DNA of 64,000 nt from Bradyrhizobium sp. LMTR 3 (GCF_001693485.1 NZ_MAXC01000002.1:248001-312000); one strand, 5' to 3'. Positions 1 through 9,505 are shown, numbered from the stretch's first letter. Made by a program: numbers and translations. The notes: generated from the letters alone by a model not told the origin.

Positions 1-111
1 GAAGGCGTCGCCGCGATCAGCGAGTTCCTGCGCGCGATGATCGATCGCGACGACCCCGACAAGGTGTTGGAGGCGATCTTCGGGATCGGCAGCAAGAAGC
101 CAAGGGAGTGA
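1..111 (+). CDS. C-terminal end of a probable MarR-family regulator (partial)
   Basis: Frame 1 is open from the window edge and encodes 36 residues ending ...GIGSKKPRE before TGA. The stop overlaps the GTG start of the response regulator by four bases (GTGA), so the two are translationally coupled. The visible part has a helical stretch (EGVAAISEFLRAMIDRDD) but no diagnostic motif. The MarR call is an inference from the known petP-petR arrangement (MarR regulator followed by an OmpR response regulator) in phototrophic alphaproteobacteria. The start and DNA-binding domain lie outside the window. Confidence 0.4.
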   Translation, partial: EGVAAISEFLRAMIDRDDPDKVLEAIFGIGSKKPRE

Positions 112-848
112 TCGTGCCGCAAGGAGCAACCATCGCTGAAGCCACCACGCGCGCGCCGCGGCAACTGGCCGATGACGCCCCGCATCTGCTCTTGGTCGAC
201 GACGACCGCCGTATCCGCGATCTGTTGTCGCGGTTTCTGACCGGCGAGGGCTATCGCGTCACCACCGCCTCGAGCGCGAGCGATGCGCGCGCAAAACTGC
301 TCGGCCTGCATTTCGACCTCCTGATCCTCGACGTCATGATGCCCGGCGAAACCGGCTTCGACCTGGCGCGTTTCATTCGCACCTCCTCCTCGGTGCCGAT
401 CATCATGCTGACGGCCCGCCACGAGGCGGAGGCGCGGATCGAGGGCCTGCAGATCGGCGCCGACGATTACGTGGCGAAGCCGTTCGAGCCGCGCGAACTG
501 ATCTTGAGGATCGGCAATATCCTCAAGCGATCTGCGCCGCCGCCGGTGGAGGCGCTGGAGCAGATCGCGTTCGGCCCTTACATTTTCCATCTCGATCGTG
601 GCGAACTACGTCAGGGCGAGGAGATCATTCACCTGACCGACCGCGAGCGCGAAATGCTGCGCATTTTGGCCGCCAGTCCCGGCGAAACGGTGCCGCGCGC
701 GGCGCTGACCGGCGACGGCACGGTGAACGAGCGCGCGGTCGACGTGCAGATCAACCGGCTGCGGCGCAAGATCGAGCGCGATCCCGCCAATCCGCTGTTC
801 CTGCAGGCGGCGCGCGGCATCGGCTATCGCCTGGTTGCGTCGCCCTGA
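108..848 (+). CDS. OmpR-family response regulator (PetR-like)
   Basis: Two-domain transcription regulator of 246 residues. A 25-residue tail precedes a receiver domain (about 26-140) with acidic pocket D31-D33, phospho-acceptor D75 (LILDVMMPG), T102 and K124 (VAKPF). A winged-helix DNA-binding domain (about 150-245) ends with NRLRRKIERDP...GIGYRLV, typical of OmpR/PhoB. Starts are GTG108 (overlapping the upstream stop) or GTG114; both are plausible. The histidine kinase begins 8 bases after its stop, so the pair forms a two-component system. Similarity to R. capsulatus PetR is suggested by the MarR-RR order, not proved. The signal sensed is unknown. Confidence 0.9.
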   Translation: MIVPQGATIAEATTRAPRQLADDAPHLLLVDDDRRIRDLLSRFLTGEGYRVTTASSASDARAKLLGLHFDLLILDVMMPGETGFDLARFIRTSSSVPIIMLTARHEAEARIEGLQIGADDYVAKPFEPRELILRIGNILKRSAPPPVEALEQIAFGPYIFHLDRGELRQGEEIIHLTDREREMLRILAASPGETVPRAALTGDGTVNERAVDVQINRLRRKIERDPANPLFLQAARGIGYRLVASP

Positions 849-856
849 GCCAGCTC

Positions 857-2242
857 ATGAGCACGCTCGACACCGGCCTGACGTTCATCCGCAACGCGTC
901 GCAACGCGTCTCCAGGGCCAATGGCTGGATGGGCAATGCGTTCAAGGGCTGGATGCCGACCGGCCTCTACGCCCGCGCGCTCCTGATCATGATCGTTCCG
1001 ATGGTGATCCTGCAAACGGTCGTGGCGTTCGTGTTCATGGAGCGGCACTGGAACACGGTGACGCGACGCCTGTCGGCAGCCGTCGTTCAGGACATCGCCA
1101 GCCTGATCGACATCTACAAGGCATTTCCGCAGGACAAGGACCGTGCGCAACTCCGCCGCATTGGACAACGGCTGCAATTGGTCGTCGATTTCTTGCCTGT
1201 CGACGACATGCCGCAGCCGGGACCAAAGCCGTTCTTCTCGCTGCTCGACCAGACCCTATCATCGCAGATCGGCCGCCAGATTCGCCGCCCGTTCTGGATC
1301 GACACCGTCGGCAAGTCCAATCTGGTTGAAATCCGCATCCAGCTCGACGATGCCGTGATGCGCGTGTTCGCGCAGCGCAGTGCCGCCTATGCCTCCAATT
1401 CGGAGATTTTCATCTTCTGGATGCTCGGCACATCCTCGATCTTGCTGATCGTCGCGGTGCTGTTCCTGCGCAACCAGATCAGGCCGATCCTGCGGCTGGC
1501 GGACGCCGCCGAAAGTTTCGGCAAGGGCCGCGAGGTGCCGAATTTCCGGCCGCGCGGCGCGCGGGAGGTGCGGCAAGCGGCACAGGCATTCCTGGAAATG
1601 AAGGCCCGCGTCGAACGCTCGATCGATCAGCGCACCGCGATGCTGGCCGGCGTCAGCCACGATTTGCGCACCATCCTGACCCGCTTCAAGCTCGAACTGG
1701 CGCTGATCGGCGACAGTCCCGAAGTCGACGGCATGCGCAAGGACGTCGACGAAATGTCCGGCATGCTCGAGGCCTATCTCGCCTTCGCGCGCGGCGACAG
1801 CGGCGAGATCGCGCAGCCGACCGATATGGCGATGGCGCTGGAGGAGTTGCGCAGCGACGCCGAACGCCACGGCCATACCGCAACCGTGACGTTCCACGGC
1901 CTGCCGGTGGTGACGGTGAAGCCGGCCTCGTTCAAGCGCTGCATCGCCAACCTGGTTTCCAATGCGGCGCGCCACGCCAATACAGTCGCCATCACCGGCC
2001 ACCGCGATCACCGCTATCTGACGGTGACGGTCGACGACGACGGGCCGGGCATTCCGGTCAACATGCGCGAGGAAGTGTTCAAGCCGTTCCTGCGGCTCGA
2101 CGATGCCCGCAACCAGGATGAGGGCGGCACGGGCCTCGGCCTCGCCATTGCCCGCGACATCGCCCGCTCGCATGGCGGCGACATCACGCTCGGCGACAGC
2201 CCGATGGGCGGCCTGCGCGCGGCGGTAAGGGTGCCGGTGTAA
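857..2242 (+). CDS. Membrane sensor histidine kinase, EnvZ-like
   Basis: Inner-membrane kinase of 461 residues, partner of the response regulator immediately upstream. TM1 is at about 41-61, a periplasmic loop of about 120 residues follows, TM2 is at about 186-204, then HAMP (205-255). The dimerisation/phosphoacceptor helix has H268 in GVSHDLRT. The ATPase domain shows the N box (NLVSNAARHAN, about 366-376) and G boxes (DDDGPGIP, GGTGLGLAI). The two-TM, HAMP, HisKA layout is that of EnvZ-class kinases. The periplasmic domain matches nothing I recognise. All catalytic motifs are intact. Confidence 0.93.
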   Translation: MSTLDTGLTFIRNASQRVSRANGWMGNAFKGWMPTGLYARALLIMIVPMVILQTVVAFVFMERHWNTVTRRLSAAVVQDIASLIDIYKAFPQDKDRAQLRRIGQRLQLVVDFLPVDDMPQPGPKPFFSLLDQTLSSQIGRQIRRPFWIDTVGKSNLVEIRIQLDDAVMRVFAQRSAAYASNSEIFIFWMLGTSSILLIVAVLFLRNQIRPILRLADAAESFGKGREVPNFRPRGAREVRQAAQAFLEMKARVERSIDQRTAMLAGVSHDLRTILTRFKLELALIGDSPEVDGMRKDVDEMSGMLEAYLAFARGDSGEIAQPTDMAMALEELRSDAERHGHTATVTFHGLPVVTVKPASFKRCIANLVSNAARHANTVAITGHRDHRYLTVTVDDDGPGIPVNMREEVFKPFLRLDDARNQDEGGTGLGLAIARDIARSHGGDITLGDSPMGGLRAAVRVPV

Positions 2243-2263
2243 GTCGTGTTCGCGAGATCTCGG

Positions 2264-2362
2264 CCTCATCCTTCGAGACGCGCGTGCCGCGCTCCTCAGG
2301 ATGAGGGTCTCTGCCCCTCATGGTGAGAAGCGCAGCGAAGCGGCGCGTCTCGAACCATGAGG
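2264..2362. repeat. Double palindromic intergenic repeat
   Basis: Two adjacent inverted repeats lie between the convergent kinase and DUF3617 genes. CCTCATCCT (2264-2272) pairs with AGGATGAGG (2298-2306), and CCTCATGGT (2316-2324) pairs with ACCATGAGG (2354-2362). The motif 'CGAGACGCGC' also recurs inverted between the two halves. This is a REP-like unit of a kind common in bradyrhizobial genomes. It may act as an mRNA 3' stabiliser, but there is no T tract. Confidence 0.75.
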
Positions 2363-2397
2363 CCGCCGACCGCGCCGTCCGCTTGAAAGATACTTCC

Positions 2398-2925
2398 CTA
2401 CTTCTTCGGGATCAGCGCCTTCAGCTTTTGCATGTCCTTGATGTTCATCTTCATGCCGCCAGGCATCATGATGTCGCCGGGCTTCTGGTCGGCCTTGCAG
2501 GCGCCGACCCATTTGGCCTCGATCGTGGAAGTGGAATCGTGCGCGCCGGCCCGGCCACCCTCGCTCTGCGAGGTCGATTTCACGGTGTAGGCGGAGTTGA
2601 AGTCGCCGGTGATCTCGGCCTTTGATTTGACCGTCACGCCGGCGATGCCGCAAACCGAATCGGTGACATAGCCGGTCGCCGTCTTCTGGATCTCCTGCTT
2701 GGAGCAGATCTCCTTGGCCACCGGCGACATTGCGGTGCTCATGTCCTTGTCGGTGGTCTCGTCGGTGCATTGCTGCATCGTCATCTCGGGCGAGCCCGTG
2801 CTCACCACCTTCATCTCCCACAGGCCGGCCTTGCGCACCGGCAGCTCCACGGCGACGGCGCTGCTTGCCGGCAACAGGGCAAGCACGCCAACGGCCGAAC
2901 AAGATACAAGAAGCAGTCGTCTCAT
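2398..2925 (-). CDS. Secreted DUF3617 family protein
   Basis: Small exported protein of 175 residues and unknown function. An N-terminal signal peptide (MRRLLLVSCSAVGVLALLPASSAVA) is followed by the DUF3617 pattern: G-L-W-E near the start (KAGLWEMKVV), four cysteines and the C-terminal K-A-L-I-P. The start at 2925 is chosen because GGGAG lies 7 bases upstream and the signal peptide begins there; an upstream ATG at 2976 would add 17 non-signal residues. It is probably periplasmic. It stands alone, convergent with the kinase gene. Confidence 0.8.
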   Translation of the reverse strand: MRRLLLVSCSAVGVLALLPASSAVAVELPVRKAGLWEMKVVSTGSPEMTMQQCTDETTDKDMSTAMSPVAKEICSKQEIQKTATGYVTDSVCGIAGVTVKSKAEITGDFNSAYTVKSTSQSEGGRAGAHDSTSTIEAKWVGACKADQKPGDIMMPGGMKMNIKDMQKLKALIPKK

Positions 2926-3026
2926 GCGTGGCTCCCGCTGAATTCTTCCAGAGATCGTCATCGCGAAGTGACACACGCTCCGCGTGGCGAAAACATGTCC
3001 AGCCGGAAAACAGGGCGCGGCAGCGC

Positions 3027-3332
3027 TCAGTAAAGCGTGCGCAGCGGCCGCTCAGCGGCGCCATAGGGCACCCAGCGGCAGGCAAAGGAAACGTAGCCGC
3101 CGTAATTGGGCTGCACGCCGAGGAATTTCACCACTTTGCCGTAGCGGGCGCAGTGATCGACGGCGAGCTGGCGGGCGTCGGCCTGCATCGCGAGCTGATA
3201 GGCGATGATGCCGCCGGTGTCGTTGCCCTTGAACGGCGGCACCGTGTCGATATCCCACCACTGCGCCTGCGCCGGCGCCGCCGCCAGCATCCCGCCCATG
3301 GCAATCAGGCTCGCGGCCACAATTCTTCGCAT
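3027..3332 (-). CDS. Small secreted protein, function unknown
   Basis: 101 residues with a clear signal peptide (MRRIVAASLIAMGGMLAAAPAQAQ) and a short mature part with two cysteines that may form a disulfide (C in DHCARYG and FACRW). GGGAG sits 8 bases upstream of the ATG at 3332. I recognise no domain. It is separated from the DUF3617 gene by about 100 bases on the same strand, so the two might share a transcript. The product is likely periplasmic. Confidence 0.7.
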   Translation of the reverse strand: MRRIVAASLIAMGGMLAAAPAQAQWWDIDTVPPFKGNDTGGIIAYQLAMQADARQLAVDHCARYGKVVKFLGVQPNYGGYVSFACRWVPYGAAERPLRTLY

Positions 3333-3498
3333 CGCAGACTCCCTTTCGCTTGAACCGCACCATAGTGTGAGCCGATGGCCGTGAAAAGAATGGTTGCGGC
3401 ACGAGGCGGACTTGGCTGTCAGGTGTTGCCGCGCTGCACTTGACCTCGTCAGGGCTTCGCGGCACCGTCCCGTGTGTTGGCTTACCGGCGGATTCCCC

Positions 3499-3960
3499 AT
3501 GCGCAATTTGTTGAAATCCTTGAGAGCACTCGGTCCGATAACGGCGGCGCTCGCTTTGCTGGTCTCCAGCCATGCCGCCCAGGCCGCCAATCCCCTGGAA
3601 TTGAATTTCTGGCTGTCAGGCCCTCGCTATGACGGCCGCGTCGCCGAATGCGAGCGGGCGCTGTCGACCATCGCGTACCAATTCCGGGAGAAGGAGGGCA
3701 AGTTCTGGAATTCGGCGCTGACGATCACCGGCTTTGGCCGGATCCATGAAACCGCGTTTAGGCCCTGGCAGTCCGACAACATTCCGCGCCGCTTCTGCAG
3801 CGGCGATGTGATGCTGAGCGACGGCAAGATGCGCACCGTGCACTACTCGATCATCGAGGATGGCGGATTTGCCGGCTTTGACCAGGGTGTCGAATGGTGC
3901 GTGACCGGGCTTGACCGCAACTGGGCGTACAGCCCCGGCTGCAGGGCCGCGCGGCCCTGA
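3499..3960 (+). CDS. Secreted hypothetical protein
   Basis: 153 residues. A signal peptide (about 1-30, ending SSHAAQA|AN) is followed by a mature domain with four cysteines (AECERAL, RRFCSGD, EWCVTG, PGCRAA), consistent with two periplasmic disulfides. I do not recognise the family. The start at 3499 is chosen because it begins the hydrophobic signal sequence. The divergent neighbour at 3332 is also a small secreted protein, so the 166-base gap probably holds both promoters. Confidence 0.7.
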   Translation: MRNLLKSLRALGPITAALALLVSSHAAQAANPLELNFWLSGPRYDGRVAECERALSTIAYQFREKEGKFWNSALTITGFGRIHETAFRPWQSDNIPRRFCSGDVMLSDGKMRTVHYSIIEDGGFAGFDQGVEWCVTGLDRNWAYSPGCRAARP

Positions 3961-4083
3961 TCGCCCTGAAATCCGGCAAGCGATCCGGCTGATTCGGGCC
4001 GACTCTGGGTCAATCCAATTTTGTTCTTGAAATGTTCCGCCTCCCTGCTAGGCTCCCGGTAGTCGAGTAGAGGGGGGCATTCG

Positions 4084-4764
4084 ATGCACCGGTCCATCAT
4101 CATTTCGCGGCTTCTGATTTCGCTGGCTCTTGTTGTCGTCTTGGCCGGGACGGCGTCCGCACAGGACCGCCGGCAGAACGCGCCGGGCGAATTCGATTTT
4201 TATGTCCTGGCTCTTTCCTGGTCGCCCTCCTTCTGCGAGGCGGCGGCTGAGCGCGGCAATAGCGGGCGTTCACAGACCCAGTGCAGCCGCCCCTATTCCT
4301 TCGTGGTTCACGGCCTGTGGCCGCAATATGAGCGCGGCTTTCCCGAATATTGCCAGCGGCCCTCGCCGCGGCTCGATCGCAACATCATGACCTCGATGCT
4401 GGACCTGATGCCGGCGCCCGGCCTGATCTTCAACGAGTGGGACAAGCACGGCACCTGTTCGGGCCTTGGCGCGCGAGCCTATTTCGAGACCACCCGGAAA
4501 GCGCGCGCGGCGGTAAAGATCCCCGAGGAATTCCTGCAATTGTCGGAGCAGAAGACCATCGCCCCCGGCGATCTCGAAGAGGCCTTTATCAAGATCAACC
4601 CGGGCTTGAGCAGTTCGGCGATTTCGGTGACCTGCTCGAGCCGGCGCCTGAGCGAGGTGCGGGTCTGCCTGAGCAAGGACATGCAATTCCGCGCCTGCGA
4701 CGAAATCGACCGCCGCGCCTGCCGGCGTGACGAGGTGGTGATGCCGCCGGTACGGGGCGGCTGA
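4084..4764 (+). CDS. Secreted ribonuclease T2 family protein
   Basis: Endoribonuclease of 226 residues that cleaves RNA through a 2',3'-cyclic phosphate. A signal peptide covers about 1-27 (ending ASAQ). Active-site segment CAS I is FVVHGLWPQY with H76. CAS II is FNEWDKHGTC with E118, K121 and H122. The opening DFYVLALSWSPSFC is also typical of the family, and several cysteines could form disulfides. Both catalytic histidines are present, so activity is expected in the periplasm or outside the cell. No immunity-type gene lies beside it. Confidence 0.95.
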   Translation: MHRSIIISRLLISLALVVVLAGTASAQDRRQNAPGEFDFYVLALSWSPSFCEAAAERGNSGRSQTQCSRPYSFVVHGLWPQYERGFPEYCQRPSPRLDRNIMTSMLDLMPAPGLIFNEWDKHGTCSGLGARAYFETTRKARAAVKIPEEFLQLSEQKTIAPGDLEEAFIKINPGLSSSAISVTCSSRRLSEVRVCLSKDMQFRACDEIDRRACRRDEVVMPPVRGG

Positions 4765-4775
4765 AGACCCGCTTA

Positions 4776-5067
4776 CCGCCATGCCAGGCATGGCGGCCCG
4801 CTTTGCGCAGACTGCTCGAAGTTGTCTGCGTTCCCGGTCATCCACGGCTTATCGTCATCTGCAAGACACGTGGATGGCCGGGACCTGTCTGCAGCAAAAC
4901 GTCGTCGGCATTTGGTCCCTGCCCCAGAGGCGTTTCGCGAAGCAGGACCCGTCTTCGCCAAAGCTCCTTCGCCAAGGCTTCGCCGGGTGTTCAGCCCCTG
5001 GTCCTCCGAAGCGTTTCGGGAAGGAGGACAAGCCCGGCCCCGACGAGTAGAAGACAATACGTCTTCT
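4776..5067. repeat. Gene-free stretch packed with palindromes before rlmJ
   Basis: The 324-base gap between the RNase and rlmJ has no convincing gene. It holds, in order: CCGCCATGCC/GGCATGGCGG (4776-4796, one-base loop), CGCAGAC/GTCTGCG (4806-4830), a REP-like pair CCCGGTCATCCACG (4833-4846) and CGTGGATGGCCGGG (4869-4882), GGTCCTCC/GGAGGAC hairpins around 4915-5035, and AGAAGAC/GTCTTCT with a 5-base loop (5049-5067). None has a T tract. It looks like a mosaic of degraded repeat elements. Confidence 0.65.
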
Positions 5068-5088
5068 CCAATTGGTCGGCCGATTGCC

Positions 5089-5949
5089 ATGAACTACCGA
5101 CACGCCTTTCACGCCGGCGGCTTTGCCGATGTCATCAAGCACATCGTGTTGGTACGCATGCTGACCTATCTGCAGGAAAAGCAGGCCCCGTTTCGCGTCA
5201 TCGACACCCATGCCGGCGCCGGGCGCTATGATCTCAACGCTGAGGAGGCGCGCCGCGGCGGCGAATGGCTGACCGGCATTGCGCGAATAATGCAGGCGCG
5301 GTTCTCGGAAAGCGCGCTGCCGCTGGTGACCCCCTATCTCGATATCATCAGGGCATTCAACGCGCCGGGCCGGCTCGAGGCCTATCCCGGATCGCCACTG
5401 ATCGCCCGCGCTCTGCTGCGGCCACAGGACCGCCTCACGGCCTGTGAAATCGAGCCCAATGCCCGCAGGCAACTGATCGATGCACTTCGCCGCGACAGCC
5501 AGGCGCGGGTGGTCGACCTCGACGGCTGGACGGCGTTGCCGGCGTTCGTGCCTCCCAACGAGCGGCGCGGCCTGGTGCTGATCGACCCCTCGTTCGAGCA
5601 AAAGGACGAATTCGAGCGGCTGTCCGGCGGATTCGCCGAAGCCTACGCGAAGTGGCCGACCGGCAGCTATCTGATCTGGTATCCGGTGAAGAGCCGGCGC
5701 GCCACCGACACGCTGGCACGGCTCGTCGCAGGCGCTGCCGCGGCCAGCAGGCCGGCCGGGAAATGTCTGCGGCTTGAATTCAGCGTTGCGCCGCAGGAGC
5801 CGGGCGGCCCCCTCGCCTCCACCGGCCTCTTGATCGTCAATCCGCCGTGGACGCTGGCCGGTGAGTTGAAGACAATTCTCCCCGAACTCGAAAAACCGCT
5901 CGGCCAGGGCGGGGCCGGCCGGTTCAGGCTCGAAACGCCCAAGCCGTGA
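5089..5949 (+). CDS. rlmJ: 23S rRNA (adenine-2030-N6)-methyltransferase RlmJ
   Basis: SAM-dependent methyltransferase of 286 residues, close to the E. coli enzyme length (about 280). The signature N-terminus NYRHAFHAGGFADVIKHI and the SAM loop VIDTHAGAGRYDL (38-49) are clear. The catalytic motif IV, usually DPPY, reads DPSF here (166-169). The start at 5089 is chosen because MNYRH is the conserved N-terminus; the same frame stays open for 89 codons upstream through repeat DNA, which is unlikely to be translated. The Shine-Dalgarno is weak (GGTCGG). Confidence 0.92.
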   Translation: MNYRHAFHAGGFADVIKHIVLVRMLTYLQEKQAPFRVIDTHAGAGRYDLNAEEARRGGEWLTGIARIMQARFSESALPLVTPYLDIIRAFNAPGRLEAYPGSPLIARALLRPQDRLTACEIEPNARRQLIDALRRDSQARVVDLDGWTALPAFVPPNERRGLVLIDPSFEQKDEFERLSGGFAEAYAKWPTGSYLIWYPVKSRRATDTLARLVAGAAAASRPAGKCLRLEFSVAPQEPGGPLASTGLLIVNPPWTLAGELKTILPELEKPLGQGGAGRFRLETPKP

Positions 5950-6211
5950 GCCTCGGCACGGCCGGTGAAAAGTGCGAATCGCCGTAGGCAATTTACGCGA
6001 AACCGTATTATGCTCAGGCCGTTGGGACTGGCTTTACGTTCCGCTTCCGCGAATGGTTGCGGCGGAGTGATCAAGGCCGAATAAAAATCCGGGTTGATCG
6101 GCGGCGTGAATCCGATCGGCTCAGGTGGCCAAGCTTCCGGCAGCGAATGTCCGGTCGGCCGATACGCGACGTGCGTGTAACGGCGGAGCAATACGGGGGA
6201 GGAGTTTCCCG

Positions 6212-6427
6212 ATGGCCATGACTGGAACAGTCAAGTTCTTCAATGGAGAACGCGGCTACGGCTTCATCAAGCCCGATGACGGCGGCCGCGATGTGTTCGT
6301 GCACATCACCGCTGTCGAGCGGGCCGGATTGAAGGATTTGACTGAAGGGCAGCGCATTACGTTCGAGGTCGAACCGGACAAGAAGGGCAAAGGCCCCAAG
6401 GCGGTCAACCTGGTGATTTCATCGTGA
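6212..6427 (+). CDS. Cold shock protein, CspA family
   Basis: Single-stranded nucleic-acid binding protein of 71 residues (one OB fold), acting as an RNA chaperone. It shows GTVKFFNGERGYGFIKP with RNP1 (GYGFI) and RNP2 (VFVHI). A strong Shine-Dalgarno (GGGGGAGGAG) precedes ATG 6212. The 262-base upstream gap could include a long 5' leader, as in many cold-shock genes; a TATTAT near 6006 is a possible -10 without a clear -35. Which Csp paralogue it is cannot be told. Confidence 0.95.
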   Translation: MAMTGTVKFFNGERGYGFIKPDDGGRDVFVHITAVERAGLKDLTEGQRITFEVEPDKKGKGPKAVNLVISS

Positions 6428-6534
6428 GCTGACGCTCGCGTTGAACGCGGACTGAATTCTCGCTGCGAAGATCGCGCTGGGCATGGCGTCGCCGTCCACA
6501 GCGTCGAGATTTGCAATGCCCGCGGCCTGAAGGC

Positions 6535-6566
6535 AAAAAAATCCCGGCGACTTGCTGCCGCCGGGA
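6535..6566 (-). terminator. Rho-independent terminator for the outer membrane protein gene
   Basis: On the minus strand an 8-bp stem (TCCCGGCG/CGCCGGGA, 6542-6549 with 6559-6566, 9-base loop) is followed by seven T (A tract 6535-6541). It lies 27 bases past the stop of the beta-barrel gene. Confidence 0.85.
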
Positions 6567-6592
6567 GTCGGTAGCCGACAGTTTCTTTGTTC

Positions 6593-7219
6593 TCAGAAGT
6601 GATAGTTCACGCCGGCCCGTATCAGACCGAACCGGTAACCGTTCGACGCGCCTGTAATGACGAAGTTGCTGTTGGCCAGATCGACATAGAGATATTCGAT
6701 CTTGGCGCTCCAGTTCGGAGCAAGGCCCACCTCGGCGCCGGCGCCGAGCGTCCAGCCCGCATTGGTATGGGATTCCGTCAGGCCAAAGGTGGTGGCGCGC
6801 AGTTCGCCGAAGGCGAGACCGCCGGTGCCGAAGAACAAGACGTTGTTGAACGCGTAGCCGGCGCGGCCACGAATCGTGCCGAACCAGGGATTGGAAAATT
6901 TCCATGGCGCGAAGGTTTCTTCGGCGCCGGTCGCCTGGATATCGCCTTCGAGACCGAACACCCACGGTCCGCCGTTCTGCCAGTTGTAACCGGCCTGAAC
7001 GCCGCCGACGAAACCGGACGGCTTGGCCGGGTTGTTTGCAACCGAACCCCAAGCGTAGCCGAGGTTGGCGCCAAGGTAGGGACCGGCCCAGCTATCGGGA
7101 CGATACAGTGACTGAGGGAGGGTATTGGGCGCGCGCGATCCGTAGAGGTCGGCCGCCTGCGCCGACAAGGTCCAGCCTGCAGCGATCAGCGCCAGCGCCC
7201 CCGATACACCCCTGCTCAT
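6593..7219 (-). CDS. Outer membrane beta-barrel protein (Omp25/31-like)
   Basis: 208 residues. A signal peptide (MSRGVSGALALIAAGWTLSAQA) precedes alternating aromatic strands typical of the small eight-stranded Omp25/Omp31 porin-like family: WAGPYLGANLGYAWG, GGVQAGYNWQNG, FGLEGDIQATG, RAGYAFNNVLFFGTGG, and a terminal RAGVNYHF with aromatic C-terminal residue, the BAM recognition signal. ATG 7219 has GGGG 8 bases upstream; an in-frame ATG at 7249 would add ten residues. A terminator follows directly. It is probably a surface structural protein. Confidence 0.88.
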   Translation of the reverse strand: MSRGVSGALALIAAGWTLSAQAADLYGSRAPNTLPQSLYRPDSWAGPYLGANLGYAWGSVANNPAKPSGFVGGVQAGYNWQNGGPWVFGLEGDIQATGAEETFAPWKFSNPWFGTIRGRAGYAFNNVLFFGTGGLAFGELRATTFGLTESHTNAGWTLGAGAEVGLAPNWSAKIEYLYVDLANSNFVITGASNGYRFGLIRAGVNYHF

Positions 7220-7438
7220 CACGCAACCCCACGCAACTGCCGCGACCATGCCGGACGACCGGCCTGGTTACGGAACTCCACCTTTTCCGCTAAGATTTAT
7301 CGAGAGTTTTAAGTTAAAGGGTTGTTAAGCCGGATTAGCCGCCCGCTCATCATTCTTAAGGATCCGTTACCGGCGCTCCCTCGGCAACGCGCGCCGCGAG
7401 CGCTGGCGATGCCGCCTCGCAGCACTTAATTTAGGTCC

Positions 7439-9505
7439 ATGGATCACGATTCTACCGACCATCCGAAGCCTCCGAGCAGGGCGCGGCGGGGTTCCCAGCC
7501 GGATTTGCCGCCGCCGGACCCGACCGCCGCCGATGTCGATCCCGCAACTTCCGCTGCCGAGGAGGACGACGAGGCTCGCTTGCCGGAAGCGCCCGAGGAA
7601 CCCGGTGATGCAATTGCCGAGGGCCCGCTGGCGGTCGGCCACGCAGCCATCGAAAACGCGGTGCGGCTGGCGCCGACCTCTCCCGGCGTCTACCGCATGC
7701 TCAATACCGCCAGCGACGTGCTCTACGTCGGCAAGGCGAAAAACGTACGCAAGCGGCTTGCTTCCTATGCCCGCGCCAACGCGCCCTTGCCGGCGCGCAT
7801 CCTGCGGATGATCGCGGCGACCGTCACGGTCGAGATCGTTTCCACCACGACCGAGACCGAAGCGCTGCTGCTGGAAGCCAACCTGATCAAGCAGTTGCGG
7901 CCACGCTTCAACGTGCAGCTACGCGACGACAAATCGTTTCCCTATATCCTGATCACAGGCGACCATTGGGCGCCGCAGATTCTCAAGCATCGGGGCGCCC
8001 AAACCAGGCCCGGACGGTATTTCGGGCCGTTCGCATCCGCCGGCGCCGTCAACCGCACCATCACGGCGCTGCAGCGCGCGTTCCTGATCCGCTCCTGCAC
8101 CGACGGCTTTTTCGAAAGCCGCACGCGGCCCTGTCTGCTGTACCAGATCCGCCGCTGCTCCGGGCCCTGCACCCGCGAGATCGACTTCCCCGGCTATGGC
8201 GAGCTGGTACGCGAAGCGACCGATTTCCTGTCCGGCCGCAGCCATGCGGTGAAGGAGCTGCTCGCAGCCGAGATGGAGAAGGCATCGAACGAGCTCGAAT
8301 TCGAGACCGCGGCACTCTATCGCGATCGTCTCGCCGCGCTGTCGGCGATCCAGTCGCAGCAGGGCATCAATCCTCGCACCGTGGAAGAGGCCGACGTGTT
8401 CGCCATCCATCAGGAAGGCGGCTATTCCTGCGTCGAAGTGTTCTTCTTCCGCACCGGCCAGAACTGGGGCAACCGCGCCTATTTTCCGCGCGCGGAAAAG
8501 TCGTTCACGCCGCAGGAAGTCTTGGCCTCGTTCCTCGCGCAATTCTACGACGACAAGCCGCCGCCGAAACTCATCCTGCTGTCGCATGAGATCGAGGAAT
8601 GCGCGCTGCTGGCCGACGCCCTGTGTGTCAAGGCTGGCTACAAGGTTGAAATCTCGGTGCCGAAGCGCGGCGAGAAAAAGGAACTGGTCACGCATGCGCT
8701 GACCAATGCGCGCGAGGCGCTTGGCCGCAAGCTCGCCGATACCGCGACGCAGAGCCGGCTCTTGGAGGCGATGGCCGCCACGCTCGGGCTGCCGCAGGCG
8801 CCGAAGCGCATCGAGGTCTACGACAACAGTCACATCCAGGGCACCAACGCGGTCGGCGCAATGATCGTGGCGGGACCGGATGGCTTTATCAAAAACCAGT
8901 ATCGCAAGTTCAACATCAAGTCCGAGGGACTGACGCCCGGCGACGACTACGCGATGATGCGCGAAGTGCTGGAGCGGCGCTTCAAGCGGCTGTTGAGGCC
9001 GCCGGAGGGCGACGCGGCCAAGGCCAAGGCCGACGATGACTCGTTTCCGCAATGGCCCGACCTCGTCATCATCGATGGCGGCCGGGGACAGCTCAACGCC
9101 GTCAGGGAAATTTTCCAGGGTCTGGGACTGACCCAGGTCTCCCTGATGGCCGTGGCAAAAGGCCCGGACCGCGATGCCGGGCGCGAAACCCTGTTCATGC
9201 CGGACCGCGAAGCCATCAAGCTCGAACCACGCGATCCCGTGCTATATTTCATCCAGCGGCTGCGCGACGAGGCGCATCGCTTCGTGATCGGCTCGCACCG
9301 CAAGCTGCGGAAAAAGGACATCCGGGAAGCGGGCTTGCAGGAAATTCCGGGCATCGGCCCGTCACGCAAACGTGCCTTGCTGCATCACTTCGGAACACTG
9401 AAGGAGATCGAGCGGGCCTCGATTGCGGACCTCGGCAAGGTTCCAGGCGTTAGCGCCGAAAGCGCCCGCAAGATCTTCGAGTTTTTCCATGCACAGGCGG
9501 GTTAA
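7439..9505 (+). CDS. uvrC: Excinuclease ABC subunit C (UvrC)
   Basis: Nucleotide excision repair endonuclease that makes both incisions in the UvrB-DNA complex. 688 residues, longer than the E. coli protein (610) owing to an acidic, proline-rich N-terminal extension of about 65 residues. GIY-YIG domain at about 82-160 (PGVYRML...[14 protein letters not shown]). UVR domain ([19 protein letters not shown]) near 280. RNase H-like endonuclease domain ([23 protein letters not shown]). Tandem helix-hairpin-helix at the C-terminus ([31 protein letters not shown]). I see no LexA-type GTTC-N7-GTTC site upstream. Confidence 0.97.
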   Translation: MDHDSTDHPKPPSRARRGSQPDLPPPDPTAADVDPATSAAEEDDEARLPEAPEEPGDAIAEGPLAVGHAAIENAVRLAPTSPGVYRMLNTASDVLYVGKAKNVRKRLASYARANAPLPARILRMIAATVTVEIVSTTTETEALLLEANLIKQLRPRFNVQLRDDKSFPYILITGDHWAPQILKHRGAQTRPGRYFGPFASAGAVNRTITALQRAFLIRSCTDGFFESRTRPCLLYQIRRCSGPCTREIDFPGYGELVREATDFLSGRSHAVKELLAAEMEKASNELEFETAALYRDRLAALSAIQSQQGINPRTVEEADVFAIHQEGGYSCVEVFFFRTGQNWGNRAYFPRAEKSFTPQEVLASFLAQFYDDKPPPKLILLSHEIEECALLADALCVKAGYKVEISVPKRGEKKELVTHALTNAREALGRKLADTATQSRLLEAMAATLGLPQAPKRIEVYDNSHIQGTNAVGAMIVAGPDGFIKNQYRKFNIKSEGLTPGDDYAMMREVLERRFKRLLRPPEGDAAKAKADDDSFPQWPDLVIIDGGRGQLNAVREIFQGLGLTQVSLMAVAKGPDRDAGRETLFMPDREAIKLEPRDPVLYFIQRLRDEAHRFVIGSHRKLRKKDIREAGLQEIPGIGPSRKRALLHHFGTLKEIERASIADLGKVPGVSAESARKIFEFFHAQAG

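Noticed and set aside
4776..4830. Terminator after the RNase T2 gene
   Set aside because: Strong stems are present, but no run of T follows on either strand.
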